NCBI GenBank assembly: GCA_020718205.1
Contig: DYSN01000006.1
Coordinates: forward strand, 1 to 60,521
DNA from: Draconibacterium orientale
Lineage (GTDB): Bacteria; Bacteroidota; Bacteroidia; Bacteroidales; UBA12170
Length of the DNA: 60,521 nt
Direction of reading: 5' to 3'
The notes beneath the pieces were generated by a model, which saw nothing but the letters and a program-made list of their open reading frames with translations, was not told the DNA's origin and searched no databases. Of the stretch, positions 26,704 through 35,605 are shown in pieces. The translations under genes and the position numbers were made by a program. Every line of letters starts with the position of its first letter. The first letter of the stretch is position 1.

Positions 26704-27165
26704 ATGGACAAAAACAAAAAAGAAGGCCGCTATCAGCGGCTTTTTTCGCAAATAGAACAGCTTATGCCCGGCTGTGCCGACGAGTCGTCTCGAAGGGCCA
26801 CCATCATTGCCGTGTTGCATCATAAAATGGAATATTTCTTCTGGACAGGCTATTACCTGTTAAAAGACGGAGAGTTGTGTGTAGATCATTATCAGGGGTC
26901 GGTGGCTTGCATGAAATTAGCCAAAGATAAAGGAGTGTGCCGGGCTGTCATCAACAGGGGCGAAACCATTGTGGTTCCCGACGTTCACGAGTTTCCGGGC
27001 CATATAGCCTGCGATAGCCGCTCCAACAGCGAAATTGTGGTTCCGCTGAAAGACAGCAAAGGCCTGATTTATGGAGTTTTGGACGTGGACAGCAGCGAGA
27101 AATACTCTTTCGACGAGGTAGATGCACATTATCTGGAGCTTATTCTCAATCTCCGGTTTAAATAG
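26704..27165 (+). CDS. msrC: Free methionine-(R)-sulfoxide reductase (GAF type)
   Basis: 153 residues, single GAF domain, cytoplasmic. It reduces free methionine-(R)-sulfoxide using thioredoxin. Cys69, Cys79 and Cys103 ('GSVACMKLAKDKGVC', 'GHIACD') keep the spacing of Cys84/94/118 in E. coli fRMsr. 'DVHEFPGHIACDSRSNSEIVVPL' and 'GVLDVDSSEKYSF' are family signatures. Usual GVCG is GVCR here. A thioredoxin that could recycle it is encoded at 51576. Confidence 0.92.
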   Translation: MDKNKKEGRYQRLFSQIEQLMPGCADESSRRATIIAVLHHKMEYFFWTGYYLLKDGELCVDHYQGSVACMKLAKDKGVCRAVINRGETIVVPDVHEFPGHIACDSRSNSEIVVPLKDSKGLIYGVLDVDSSEKYSFDEVDAHYLELILNLRFK

Positions 27166-27249
27166 ACGACAGATTTCCCTTTGGGTTCATGCCTGTTCAA
27201 CGCGTAAAAACGCAGCTGAACTTTCCGCAAAATATGTCCCAAAATCTAG

Positions 27250-27257
27250 TAAATTTG
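27250..27257 (+). promoter_or_regulatory. -7 promoter box of the gldF operon
   Basis: TAAATTTG, full TAnnTTTG match, 23 bp before the gldF ATG at 27281. Confidence 0.6.
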
Positions 27258-27280
27258 CCGCTCATAAAGGTTTTTAAACA

Positions 27281-28012
27281 ATGCTAACACTGTATTTTAA
27301 AGAAATCAGCTCATTCTTAAATTCCCTCATTGGATATATTGTCATAGTGGTTTTTCTGCTGGTCAGTAGTTTATTCCTTTGGGTTTTCCCTACGGAGTTT
27401 AATATCCCCGATTTTGGCTATGCCAGTCTCGAATCGCTGTTTTTACTGGCTCCCTTCGTGTTCCTTTTTCTCATTCCCGCCATTACCATGCGCATGTTTT
27501 CGGAGGAGAAAAAAGCCGGAACCATCGAGATTTTACTCACCCAGCCACTCACCGATTTGCAAATCATCATGGCGAAATATTTAGCCGGATTGAGTTTGGT
27601 GGTTATTAGCATCGTTCCAACATTGGTGTTTTTTGCTACCGTTTATGTATTCGGATTTCCCCAGGGAAATATGGATATGGGTGGAACCTGGGGAAGTTAT
27701 ATCGGACTGCTTTTTTTGGGTGCTTCGTTTGTGGCCATCGGGCTGTTTGCTTCGTCTATCACCGACAATCAGATAGTTGCCTTTATCGCTGCCATTGTGC
27801 TCACAGCGTTTAGCTATCTCGGCTTCGAAATCATCTATTCGCTCGACTTGTTTGGCCCGGTCGATTTGTTCATCAAGTCTTTGGGAATCAGCTCGCATTA
27901 TGCATCCATGAGCAGGGGAGTCATTGATACCCGCGATCTGGTTTATTTCATCAGCTTTGTGGCTTTCTTCATCATTCTCACCCGTATAGTTTTAGAATCG
28001 CGTAAATGGTAA
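27281..28012 (+). CDS. gldF: Gliding-associated ABC transporter permease GldF
   Basis: 243 residues, six hydrophobic helices. The sequence 'ITMRMFSEEKKAGTIEILLTQPLTDLQIIMAKYLAG' is the ABC-2 permease signature of GldF. In gliding Flavobacteria GldF works with ATPase GldA and with GldG; gldA is not here and is normally unlinked. The family also occurs in non-gliding Bacteroidota, so motility is not proved. First gene of a four-gene run. Confidence 0.9.
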   Translation: MLTLYFKEISSFLNSLIGYIVIVVFLLVSSLFLWVFPTEFNIPDFGYASLESLFLLAPFVFLFLIPAITMRMFSEEKKAGTIEILLTQPLTDLQIIMAKYLAGLSLVVISIVPTLVFFATVYVFGFPQGNMDMGGTWGSYIGLLFLGASFVAIGLFASSITDNQIVAFIAAIVLTAFSYLGFEIIYSLDLFGPVDLFIKSLGISSHYASMSRGVIDTRDLVYFISFVAFFIILTRIVLESRKW

Positions 28013-28017
28013 AGCAT

Positions 28018-29787
28018 ATGAAGACGAAAAGCAATCTCTATAAAAGAAACAATCTGATCCAATTGGTTTATGGATTGGTGATTATTGTTGCCGTGAATAT
28101 TATTTCGAACTATGTCTTTACCCGAATCGATCTCACCAGCGAAAAAAGATATACACTGGCGCCTGCAACAAAAGACATGCTCAAAAACCTTGATGAATAT
28201 GTATTCTTTAAGGTTTATCTGGAAGGCGATTTCCCTGCAGGTTTCAAGCGATTGCGCAACGAAACCCGCGAAATGCTCAACGAGTTTAGAGCCTACAGCC
28301 GATTTGTCGAGTTCGAATTTGTTGATCCCAGCGAAAGCAGCGACGAAAAAGAACGTAATAAAGTGTATGAGCTGCTGGTCGAAAAAGGGCTTCAACCCAC
28401 CAACCTGAAGGTGAATGAGAAAGAAGGCAACTCCGAGCAGCTCATTTTTCCGGGTGCCATTGTTTCGTACCTCAACAACGAAAGTGCCGTTGATTTGCTG
28501 AAAACCCGTTTAGGAATGCCCCCCGAAGAAGTACTCAACAGCTCCATTGAGAATCTGGAGTTTACCTTAGCCAGCGTTATCAGACAACTGGCAGTAAAAA
28601 CCCGTCCTGCGGTGGCTTTCATCGAAGGTCATGGCGAATTGAGTAAGATAGAAACCGCCGATATTGGAAATGCACTGGCCGAATACTATCGTGTGGAAAG
28701 GGTTCGAATGAACAAGCAGCTGGGCAGTCTAACCGATTTTAAATCGTACGACAGCACCGGACGAATCATCATCCGCAATAAATACGATGCCATTATCATT
28801 GCCAAACCCGACTCATCTTTTAGCGAGAAGGATAAGTTTATTTTAGACCAGTATTTAATGCGGGGAGGAAAAATCATCTGGTTCTTCGATCCCGTTTATG
28901 CCACAATGGATAGTTTGCAGCAAACAAGAACTACTTTGGGATTTGGCATGGATTTAAATCTCGACGACCTTTTCTTTAAATATGGCGTTCGTTTCAATCA
29001 GGAATTGCTTTTGGATCTCAATGCCCGACCCATTCCAATTGTTACCGGTATGGTGGGCGACCAACCCAAGCAGGAGTTTTTGCCCTGGTATTACTTCCCG
29101 GTAATATCCGCCAGCAGCAAACATCCCATAGTGAACAACCTGAACTCCATCATGACCGATTTTCCCTGCACCCTCGATACCGTTGCAGCGGCGGGATTAA
29201 AGAAAACGTCGCTTCTGGCTTCTTCATCCTACAGCAGGGTTGCCAAGCCACCGGTACTCATCGATTTGCAAATGATGGATAATTATCCAAAATCGCCCCG
29301 GTGGAATCAGTTTGCCAGCACCTTCAATCTTCCGCCCCAAATGGTGGCCGTTTTGGTCGAAGGAAGTTTTAAATCATTGTTTGCCAATAGAATACCCCCG
29401 CAATTGGCCAATAACGACAGCATAGGCTTTAAAACAGAAAGCAAGGAAACCAGCCAGATTTTTGTTTCCGATGGCGATATTGTCCGCAATCAACTTCATT
29501 ATAGCAAGGGCTATCCGCTGCCACTTGGATTTGATCAGTTTACGCGCGAAAACTTTGGTAATAAGGACTTTGTGCTCAATGCCATGAATTACTTAATAGA
29601 TGAAGATGGTTTAATCAGCATCAGGAGCCGTGAGATAAAAATCCGCCTACTCGATAAAAACCGATTAGACAAGAAAATGGTATGGGTAAAAACCATCAAT
29701 GTTTTGGTTCCTGTGCTCATCATCGCCTTGTTTGGCTTTATTTTGCAATGGCGCCGGAGGAGAAAGTTTGTAGTAAAACGAAAATAA
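28018..29787 (+). CDS. gldG: Gliding-associated ABC transporter substrate-binding protein GldG
   Basis: 589 residues from the ATG at 28018, 5 bp after gldF. One helix at each end (about 15-35 and 560-580) with a large periplasmic domain of the ABC_transp_aux/GldG type between ('DLTSEKRYTLAPATKDMLKNLDEYVFFKVYLEGDFPAGFKRLRNETREMLNEF', 'LNAMNYLIDEDGLISIRSREIKIRLLDK'). Partner of GldF. The four upstream in-frame codons overlap the end of gldF. Confidence 0.92.
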   Translation: MKTKSNLYKRNNLIQLVYGLVIIVAVNIISNYVFTRIDLTSEKRYTLAPATKDMLKNLDEYVFFKVYLEGDFPAGFKRLRNETREMLNEFRAYSRFVEFEFVDPSESSDEKERNKVYELLVEKGLQPTNLKVNEKEGNSEQLIFPGAIVSYLNNESAVDLLKTRLGMPPEEVLNSSIENLEFTLASVIRQLAVKTRPAVAFIEGHGELSKIETADIGNALAEYYRVERVRMNKQLGSLTDFKSYDSTGRIIIRNKYDAIIIAKPDSSFSEKDKFILDQYLMRGGKIIWFFDPVYATMDSLQQTRTTLGFGMDLNLDDLFFKYGVRFNQELLLDLNARPIPIVTGMVGDQPKQEFLPWYYFPVISASSKHPIVNNLNSIMTDFPCTLDTVAAAGLKKTSLLASSSYSRVAKPPVLIDLQMMDNYPKSPRWNQFASTFNLPPQMVAVLVEGSFKSLFANRIPPQLANNDSIGFKTESKETSQIFVSDGDIVRNQLHYSKGYPLPLGFDQFTRENFGNKDFVLNAMNYLIDEDGLISIRSREIKIRLLDKNRLDKKMVWVKTINVLVPVLIIALFGFILQWRRRRKFVVKRK

Positions 29788-29851
29788 TTTTTTAAAGCAA
29801 TCATCGTTTATAACCTATTGAATCGCAACAATTATTTGATTAATAAAAGCA

Positions 29852-30910
29852 ATGTCAATGAATAAAAATAAAGTATTTCTTATTATAGTTTTGGTGCTCA
29901 TTGCAGTGGCAACGGGTTTTGTTATTACCGATAAAACCACCACCTTATTTGGCGAAGACTCAGGTTTTGCAGTAAAAGACACTGCCAATATTGTAAAAAT
30001 TTTTATGGTCGACAAAAACAATCAATCGGTATTGTTTGAGAGAACCGATAAAGGCTGGCTTCTCAATAAGGATCAAAAAGCTCATGAGAAGAATATAGCC
30101 ATGCTTTTGAATACCATTAAAAATCTGGAAGTTAAGTATCCTGTTCCACAAAAATCTCATAATAATATTGTGAAAGCCATGGCCGGAACTGCCGTGAAAG
30201 TGGAGGTTTATGCCAACGATTATTACATCAAAATGGGTTCTTTAAAGCTTTTTCAACATGTGAATAAGGCTTCCGTGTTTTATGTGGGTTCGGCCACTCA
30301 GGACAATCAGGGAACTTATATGTTGAAAGAAGGAGCCGACAGGCCTTATGTGGTTACCATTCCCGGTTTCAGGGGGTTTGTTGCCGCTCGTTTTACCACA
30401 CAACCCAAAGACTGGCTCAGCCACGAAATTTTTAAAATCCCCTATCAGCAAATTGCCGAAATCTATGTGGAAACTCCTGAACAACCTGCTAAATCGTTTC
30501 AAATCAGGAAATTGGATACGGGTTATGAAATTATGGCTCTGGCCAACCGACAAATCCTTCCGGGCTACGATACCGTGGCTTTGTTCACTTTCCTCGATTC
30601 TTTTAAGAATGTGAATTACGAAGCACTGCTCGACGATATGCCACAGGCTAAAATCGATTCCATCCTTGGAAATCAACCCGTTCATATCATCAAGGTTACC
30701 AAAACCGATGGAACTGTGAACGAAATTAAGACCTACAGAATGTTCAGCCGCTACGATCAGGAAGAAATTTACGGTTATAAACCCGCGTACGATTTAGACC
30801 GCATGTATGGCTGGCACAATAACCAAATGCTTATGATTCAGTATTTTGTTTTCGATAAAATTACCCGTCCCATCGACTTTTTTCTTTCTGCGGGCTTAAA
30901 AACAGAATGA
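29852..30910 (+). CDS. DUF4340-type membrane-anchored protein linked to gldFG
   Basis: 352 residues. N-terminal helix (about 7-26), then a periplasmic region with DUF4340-like repeats ('SVLFERTDKGWLLN', 'YVVTIPGFRGFVAARF', 'KDWLSHEIFKIPYQQIAEIYVETPEQPAKSFQIRK'). It follows gldG by 64 bp. DUF4340 proteins often accompany GldF/GldG-like ABC transporters, so it is probably an accessory part of the same complex. Function unknown. Confidence 0.75.
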   Translation: MSMNKNKVFLIIVLVLIAVATGFVITDKTTTLFGEDSGFAVKDTANIVKIFMVDKNNQSVLFERTDKGWLLNKDQKAHEKNIAMLLNTIKNLEVKYPVPQKSHNNIVKAMAGTAVKVEVYANDYYIKMGSLKLFQHVNKASVFYVGSATQDNQGTYMLKEGADRPYVVTIPGFRGFVAARFTTQPKDWLSHEIFKIPYQQIAEIYVETPEQPAKSFQIRKLDTGYEIMALANRQILPGYDTVALFTFLDSFKNVNYEALLDDMPQAKIDSILGNQPVHIIKVTKTDGTVNEIKTYRMFSRYDQEEIYGYKPAYDLDRMYGWHNNQMLMIQYFVFDKITRPIDFFLSAGLKTE

Positions 30911-32166
30911 CAGGCAAACACGTAAAATCAGGTTTTTTTGGCCCTGTTCTTACCATAATGAGCGGGAGCACTCTGGCACAGCTCATTCCCTTGCTCACCG
31001 AACCCATTCTTGCCCGACTTTTTACCCCAATGGAATTTGGTATTCTTGCCCTGTTTCTGGCGGTTGCTACAATTTTTGCTTCCGTTGCCACCGGACGATA
31101 CGAAATGGCTGTGGTTTTGCCATCGAAAGACGAAGAAGCCATAAACCTGTTGGCTTTATCGCTCATAATCACCGTTTTTATGACCATGCTCTCAGGCCTT
31201 GTGGTAATATTTTTTGGGGAAAATATAGCGTCATGGGCTGGTAATTCAGATCTCATATCCTTTTTAAGATGGGTTCCGCTTTTTGTTTTTATCAGCGGAT
31301 TGTTCCAGACCTTTAATCAGTGGGCCACCCGCAAGAAATCCTACCGAAATATTGCAGCATCCAAAATCACTCAAAGCTCCACCAACGGGGCGGTGAGTAT
31401 TGGAACAGGATATGCTTTATGGGGAAGCATTGGGCTCATTTTCGGGCAAATAGCCGGTTGGTTCATGGGATTCGTTCCCCTTTTTGTAAAGTTTTGGAGA
31501 AACGACCGCAATCTCTTGTCGCTGATTCGAAAAAGTGAAGTTAAACGGTTAGCTCAAATATATTCCGATTTTCCCCGCATCAATTCCATGCATGTTTTAA
31601 CCGATATTGGTCAACAGAGCTTGGTGAATTTCATTATTTCGCGGTTCTATTCGGGCGAAATTCTGGGATTCTACAGCCGCATGATTCGGATAGTGAAAGT
31701 CCCCGCAGGGTTTATTGGGGCTGCGGTGGGTCAGGTTTTCTATCAGAAAGCCAGCGAACAATGGCAGAAAGACCAAAATATCAGAAGCCTTCTCACAAAT
31801 CAAATGAAGATAGTTGGGATTTTTGGATTGCCCATTTTTATAATTCCGGCACTGTTCGGCCCTCAGATTTTTGGCTTTGTGCTGGGCGAGGCCTGGATGG
31901 TTGCCGGACAATATGCTCAACTATTGAGTCCCTGGTTATTGCTGAATTTTCTCATCTCACCATTTTCTTACATCCCGCTAATAGTCAACAGGCAAAAGAG
32001 ATTTTTCATGCTCAGTCTTGTCATGAATATTTTAGTTATTCTCGCCTTTTTATCGGGCTATTTAATGAAGGAGGATATTTTTTTCAGCCTGATTCTGCTA
32101 ACTATCATTCAGGTTGTTTTTCACCTGTATCTGGGGTGGTGGTTCTATAAGATTTCAAAGGCTTAA
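30907..32166 (+). CDS. Polysaccharide/oligosaccharide flippase (Wzx/MATE-like)
   Basis: 419 residues, about 12 hydrophobic helices. The opening 'GPVLTIMSGSTLAQLIPLLTEPILARLFTPMEFGILALFLAVATIF' is the polysaccharide biosynthesis protein signature. It moves lipid-linked sugar units across the inner membrane. Its ATG overlaps the TGA of the DUF4340 gene (ATGA), so it is translationally coupled. No glycosyltransferases are nearby. Its 3' end overlaps the convergent truB by 62 bp. Confidence 0.85.
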   Translation: MTGKHVKSGFFGPVLTIMSGSTLAQLIPLLTEPILARLFTPMEFGILALFLAVATIFASVATGRYEMAVVLPSKDEEAINLLALSLIITVFMTMLSGLVVIFFGENIASWAGNSDLISFLRWVPLFVFISGLFQTFNQWATRKKSYRNIAASKITQSSTNGAVSIGTGYALWGSIGLIFGQIAGWFMGFVPLFVKFWRNDRNLLSLIRKSEVKRLAQIYSDFPRINSMHVLTDIGQQSLVNFIISRFYSGEILGFYSRMIRIVKVPAGFIGAAVGQVFYQKASEQWQKDQNIRSLLTNQMKIVGIFGLPIFIIPALFGPQIFGFVLGEAWMVAGQYAQLLSPWLLLNFLISPFSYIPLIVNRQKRFFMLSLVMNILVILAFLSGYLMKEDIFFSLILLTIIQVVFHLYLGWWFYKISKA

Positions 32167-32917
32167 CATTTTCCCGGTGATGGGGTGGCCGGGGTTTGTA
32201 ATTTTTCTCATCAAAAACATCGGGCCATAGTTCGTGAACGCTGGCTTTAAAGGCTTCAGGGGTCACGGCATTTTCTATGGAGAAATTGCCAATGCGGGTG
32301 CGGCGAAGGGCAGTGAGATGAGCCCCCGAATTCATTCTTTGTCCAAAATCACGAGCCAGTGAACGGATATAAGTTCCCTTGGTACAAACCACTCTGAAAT
32401 CGACTTCGGGCAATTCGATTCTCGTAATTTCAAACGCCCTGATTTCTATGGATTTGGGTTCCAGCTCCGGAGTTTTTTCTTGTCGCGCCAAATCGTAAGC
32501 ACGTTTCCCCTTCACTTTAACCGCCGAAAAAATGGGGGGAACCTGCAATTGGTGTCCCAAAAATGATTCTGCTGTTTGTATAACAAGTTCATTGGTAATA
32601 TGTTCTGTAGGAAAATAAGCATCAATGGCCTTTTCCTGATCGAACCCTGGAGTGGTGGCCCCCAGATAAAAAGTTCCCGTGTATTCCTTTTCCTGAGCCT
32701 GATATTTCTCTATGTCTTTGGTAGCTTTTCCGGTGCAAAGAATCAGCAATCCTGTGGCCAATGGGTCTAAAGTGCCCGCATGTCCAACCTTGCTTCGTTT
32801 AACGCCTGCAATTCTCGATACCAAATAGCGCACCGAGCTCACCACATTAAAACTGGTCCACTCGTAGGGCTTGTCAATCAACAGCACATGGCCTTCTGTA
32901 AAATCGGGTTTTTGCAA
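32105..32917 (-). CDS. truB: tRNA pseudouridine-55 synthase TruB
   Basis: 270 residues. Makes pseudouridine 55 in tRNA. Catalytic Asp lies in 'GHAGTLDPLATGLLILCTGKATK'; 'GHVLLIDKPYEWTSFNVV' is the N-terminal signature and 'GTYIRSLARDFG' the RNA-binding motif. The C-terminus carries ~25 extra basic residues after 'LWPDVFDEKNY'. No in-frame ATG exists before the first motif: the likely start is the TTG at 32917, and a longer frame opens with another TTG at 33022. The tail is antisense to the end of the flippase gene. Confidence 0.9.
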   Translation of the reverse strand: MQKPDFTEGHVLLIDKPYEWTSFNVVSSVRYLVSRIAGVKRSKVGHAGTLDPLATGLLILCTGKATKDIEKYQAQEKEYTGTFYLGATTPGFDQEKAIDAYFPTEHITNELVIQTAESFLGHQLQVPPIFSAVKVKGKRAYDLARQEKTPELEPKSIEIRAFEITRIELPEVDFRVVCTKGTYIRSLARDFGQRMNSGAHLTALRRTRIGNFSIENAVTPEAFKASVHELWPDVFDEKNYKPRPPHHRENVKPLKSYRTTTPDTGEKQPE

Positions 32918-33059
32918 TGATGAAATTTTTAATGAATTATGGAAATATTCTTTTTGGTGAAGGCAAAGGTAAAAACCGAGTAAAATATAATCATCCCGCA
33001 GTTGCGGATAGGGCGTGGACAATCAGGCAAAACTGAAAAAACTAAAGGCAGCCTATGGA

Positions 33060-33353
33060 TTAACTGCGCTTCATGATGGCATAAATCTCCACACCAAAAC
33101 CGGCCAAAATTAAAATAGGCGCCAGAGTCAAACGTTGAAAATTAAACACGCCCGGATTGAACTGATCGGGGGAGTTTGAGCCACCGCCCATCATTAAAAC
33201 GAGCCCCAGAAGAATGAGTCCAAGACCGATAAAAAGGAATTTATAGTTTTCCTTGCTAAAGATAAAATCGTCTTTTCTTTCCACATCCTGCTTTGGATTT
33301 TCGGTATGGATCATGGCATTATTTTTTTCAGATTTTTTATTGATATAATTCAT
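33060..33353 (-). CDS. DUF3098 membrane protein
   Basis: 97 residues with two hydrophobic helices (about 39-56 and 73-92). 'FSKENYKFLFIGLGLILLGLVLMMGG' is the DUF3098 signature, found only in Bacteroidota and nearly always next to ftsX. It overlaps ftsX by 17 bp, indicating translational coupling. A second Met at residue 14 is an alternative start. Function unknown; a cell-envelope role is inferred from linkage. Confidence 0.9.
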   Translation of the reverse strand: MNYINKKSEKNNAMIHTENPKQDVERKDDFIFSKENYKFLFIGLGLILLGLVLMMGGGSNSPDQFNPGVFNFQRLTLAPILILAGFGVEIYAIMKRS

Positions 33354-34212
33354 CGGGTTTTGCTTTAAGATATTTATTTACTGCATAATAATTTGAAAGC
33401 CAGGTAATAAGAACCCCTGCAACCATCACAAAGGCAAACAACATGGCAATGAGGGTGAAATCGCTCAGGGTGACCAGTTCAGGAATTTGCTGGAATAGAA
33501 AATATAAAATCCCAACCAAAGCTACCGAAGCAATGAGAGCCGAAATGAGTCCATGAAGGATTCCGGTGATAACAAAGGGAGTTCTGATAAACGATTTTGT
33601 GGCGCCCACAAGCTGCATGCTTCTGATGAGAAAACGTTTGGAATACACCGAAAGCCTGATGGTATTGTTGATGAGCGCAATGGCAATAATGAGAAGTAAA
33701 GAGCTGAAAATGAGAATGAAAAAACCTATTTTCCGAACGTTTTGATTGATGAGCTCCACCAGCGATTCCTGATAATAAACCTCTTTGATGTCCTCGTTCA
33801 GAAGCAGTCTTTTTTCAATAACTTTTAGGCTGTCGATATTGGCATAATCGGCATTCAGGTGCAAATCGATGCTGGGCAACAGCGGATTATAGCCCAAAAA
33901 GCCAATAAAATCTTCCCCCAGTTCCTTTTGCAATTCCTTGGCGGCATCTTGTGGGGTAATGTATTCGGTAAATTTCACAAATTCCGAAGCGTCCAAAGTC
34001 TTCTTCAACTCCATGATTTTGGCTTCCTTCACCCCCGCATTCATAATGATGCTAAAGCCAATATTTTCGCGCACATGATCGCCTAATTTCTTGCTATTCA
34101 ATATCAAAAGCCCCAATAACCCCAACATGAACAACACCAGCGTGATGCTCACAATGGTGGTGAGGTAGGAGGATTGCAGTTTTCGTTTATTGACTTTTCT
34201 TTGCGGTTTCAT
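33337..34212 (-). CDS. ftsX: Cell division ABC transporter permease FtsX
   Basis: 291 residues: cytoplasmic basic N-terminus, a helix at about 15-36, a periplasmic loop (about 40-160) and three C-terminal helices. 'LVELINQNVRKIGFFILIFSSLLLIIAIALINNTIRLSVYSKRFLIRSMQLVGATKSFIRTPF' is the FtsX signature. With FtsE it controls peptidoglycan hydrolases at the septum. ftsE is not adjacent. First gene of an ftsX-DUF3098-truB run. Confidence 0.93.
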   Translation of the reverse strand: MKPQRKVNKRKLQSSYLTTIVSITLVLFMLGLLGLLILNSKKLGDHVRENIGFSIIMNAGVKEAKIMELKKTLDASEFVKFTEYITPQDAAKELQKELGEDFIGFLGYNPLLPSIDLHLNADYANIDSLKVIEKRLLLNEDIKEVYYQESLVELINQNVRKIGFFILIFSSLLLIIAIALINNTIRLSVYSKRFLIRSMQLVGATKSFIRTPFVITGILHGLISALIASVALVGILYFLFQQIPELVTLSDFTLIAMLFAFVMVAGVLITWLSNYYAVNKYLKAKPDELYQ

Positions 34213-34411
34213 CGGGGTGATTTAGTGCGCTAAATTAATAAAAACTGAATTATATTAAATTTAATAATTGTTAAGCCAAAAGACAAAATCGTAATTCAAA
34301 GTTTGGGGTGATTTAATGGCATTCCAATACTGATAAAACCAAAGTAAAATCGAAAAGCTCCAAAGGAAGATGACCTTTTGCGGGAACTATAAAAACTTCA
34401 CTATTTGAATT

Positions 34412-35500
34412 TTACAAGTTGGGATAGGTTCTGAATTTTGATATTTTTTCTCCATCGGTGGTATGAAAGTAGCCGCATAAATCGGCAGAAAGGCAGCTGT
34501 GAACGGGTAAAATTTCGAGCCAGTCTCCTGGTTGAATTTGGCGTACAAAGCTTTCGTTGGCCAAAATAATACCATGTTCCTGACTCAGCGAAATAACCGG
34601 AAATCCATCCGCAATTTTCCCACCGGGCATCACAGCCCAGCCAAATACTTTTCGGTCGGCAAAAACCATCGAATCCTTTGATAAATGAACCGCGCCACCA
34701 TATATAACTATTTCATTACGATGGGGATAAACACCAATAACAGGACAGCGAACCCGAAAGGCAAGATCAGTTTCTTCGCACGATTTCAATTCCAATTGCA
34801 TCAAATCGTTGAACACAAAATTTCCGGGTCTCCACTCGTCAATTCCTTGAAAATGAGATGCGAAAGCCGATGACGGGGTGTCCCCCATGCTAATTAGCAG
34901 ATTGGGGTATTGTTCTGCATAAGTCTCCTTGAGCCAGGCCATAATTTCTCGTGCTTGTGCAAACTGCTCTTGTCCCATGGCCCTGTTTGCAGCCCCATAA
35001 TTATTGCCCGTATGACTCAAAAAACCACCAAATCTCAAATGGCGGGCTTCAGTTAAAATGCTCAGCAAGGCATCTATTTGTTGGGTATTTTTATAAAACA
35101 CCCCGCTTCTTCCATAACCTGTGTCTATTTCTATGAAAATGGTCAGGGGATTTTTAACCTGCTGTTTAATGGCCAACAAGCTCAATGGGTGATCCACAGT
35201 AAGGCTCAATCGTGCTTTTTCTGCCAATCGGTTGGCTGTTTCCAACTCGTTCAGGTTCACAGGAATGGCCACGCAAATATCGATCCAGCCATGTTCAAAA
35301 AAGTACTCACCCATGCTCATCGACGAAACTGCGCAACGATTCACTCCGGCTTTTGCAAACCAATCCGCAATTTCCGCCGATTGATGGGTCTTGAAATGCG
35401 GGCGGAAAATAACATCGTTTTGGGTGCACAATTCCACCATTCTATAGATGTTTTTTGTGGCAATTTGCCGATCGACTATAGGTGTAGGTTGAGTAAACAT
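34412..35500 (-). CDS. D-threonine aldolase / D-serine dehydratase-like PLP enzyme
   Basis: 362 residues. Fold type III (alanine-racemase-like) barrel plus C-terminal DSD/D-TA domain. The PLP lysine is in 'FRPHFKTHQS'. The metal-binding HxC pair is at 'PVHSCLSADL' near the C-terminus, as in D-serine dehydratase. 'FIEIDTGYGRSGV' and 'GGFLSHTGNNYGA' are also conserved. The product would cleave or deaminate a D-hydroxy amino acid; which one cannot be told. The start at 35500 was chosen because the promoter box TAATTTTG overlaps the upstream TTG frame opening. Confidence 0.85.
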   Translation of the reverse strand: MFTQPTPIVDRQIATKNIYRMVELCTQNDVIFRPHFKTHQSAEIADWFAKAGVNRCAVSSMSMGEYFFEHGWIDICVAIPVNLNELETANRLAEKARLSLTVDHPLSLLAIKQQVKNPLTIFIEIDTGYGRSGVFYKNTQQIDALLSILTEARHLRFGGFLSHTGNNYGAANRAMGQEQFAQAREIMAWLKETYAEQYPNLLISMGDTPSSAFASHFQGIDEWRPGNFVFNDLMQLELKSCEETDLAFRVRCPVIGVYPHRNEIVIYGGAVHLSKDSMVFADRKVFGWAVMPGGKIADGFPVISLSQEHGIILANESFVRQIQPGDWLEILPVHSCLSADLCGYFHTTDGEKISKFRTYPNL

Positions 35501-35515
35501 GGAATAAGTTTTGGC

Positions 35516-35523
35516 CAAAATTA
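35516..35523 (-). promoter_or_regulatory. -7 promoter box of the D-TA-like gene
   Basis: On the minus strand TAATTTTG, 15 bp before the ATG at 35500. Confidence 0.6.
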
Positions 35524-35605
35524 GAGAAATATGAAGCTCAGGAATAATTTGAACGAGTAAAAAAATGAATCAGTGTGGAACAGGTTTATTTCTTTATTTT
35601 GCCAC

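Noticed and set aside
34387-34575. 62-codon frame
   Set aside because: Antiphase to the end of the D-TA-like gene, with no support.
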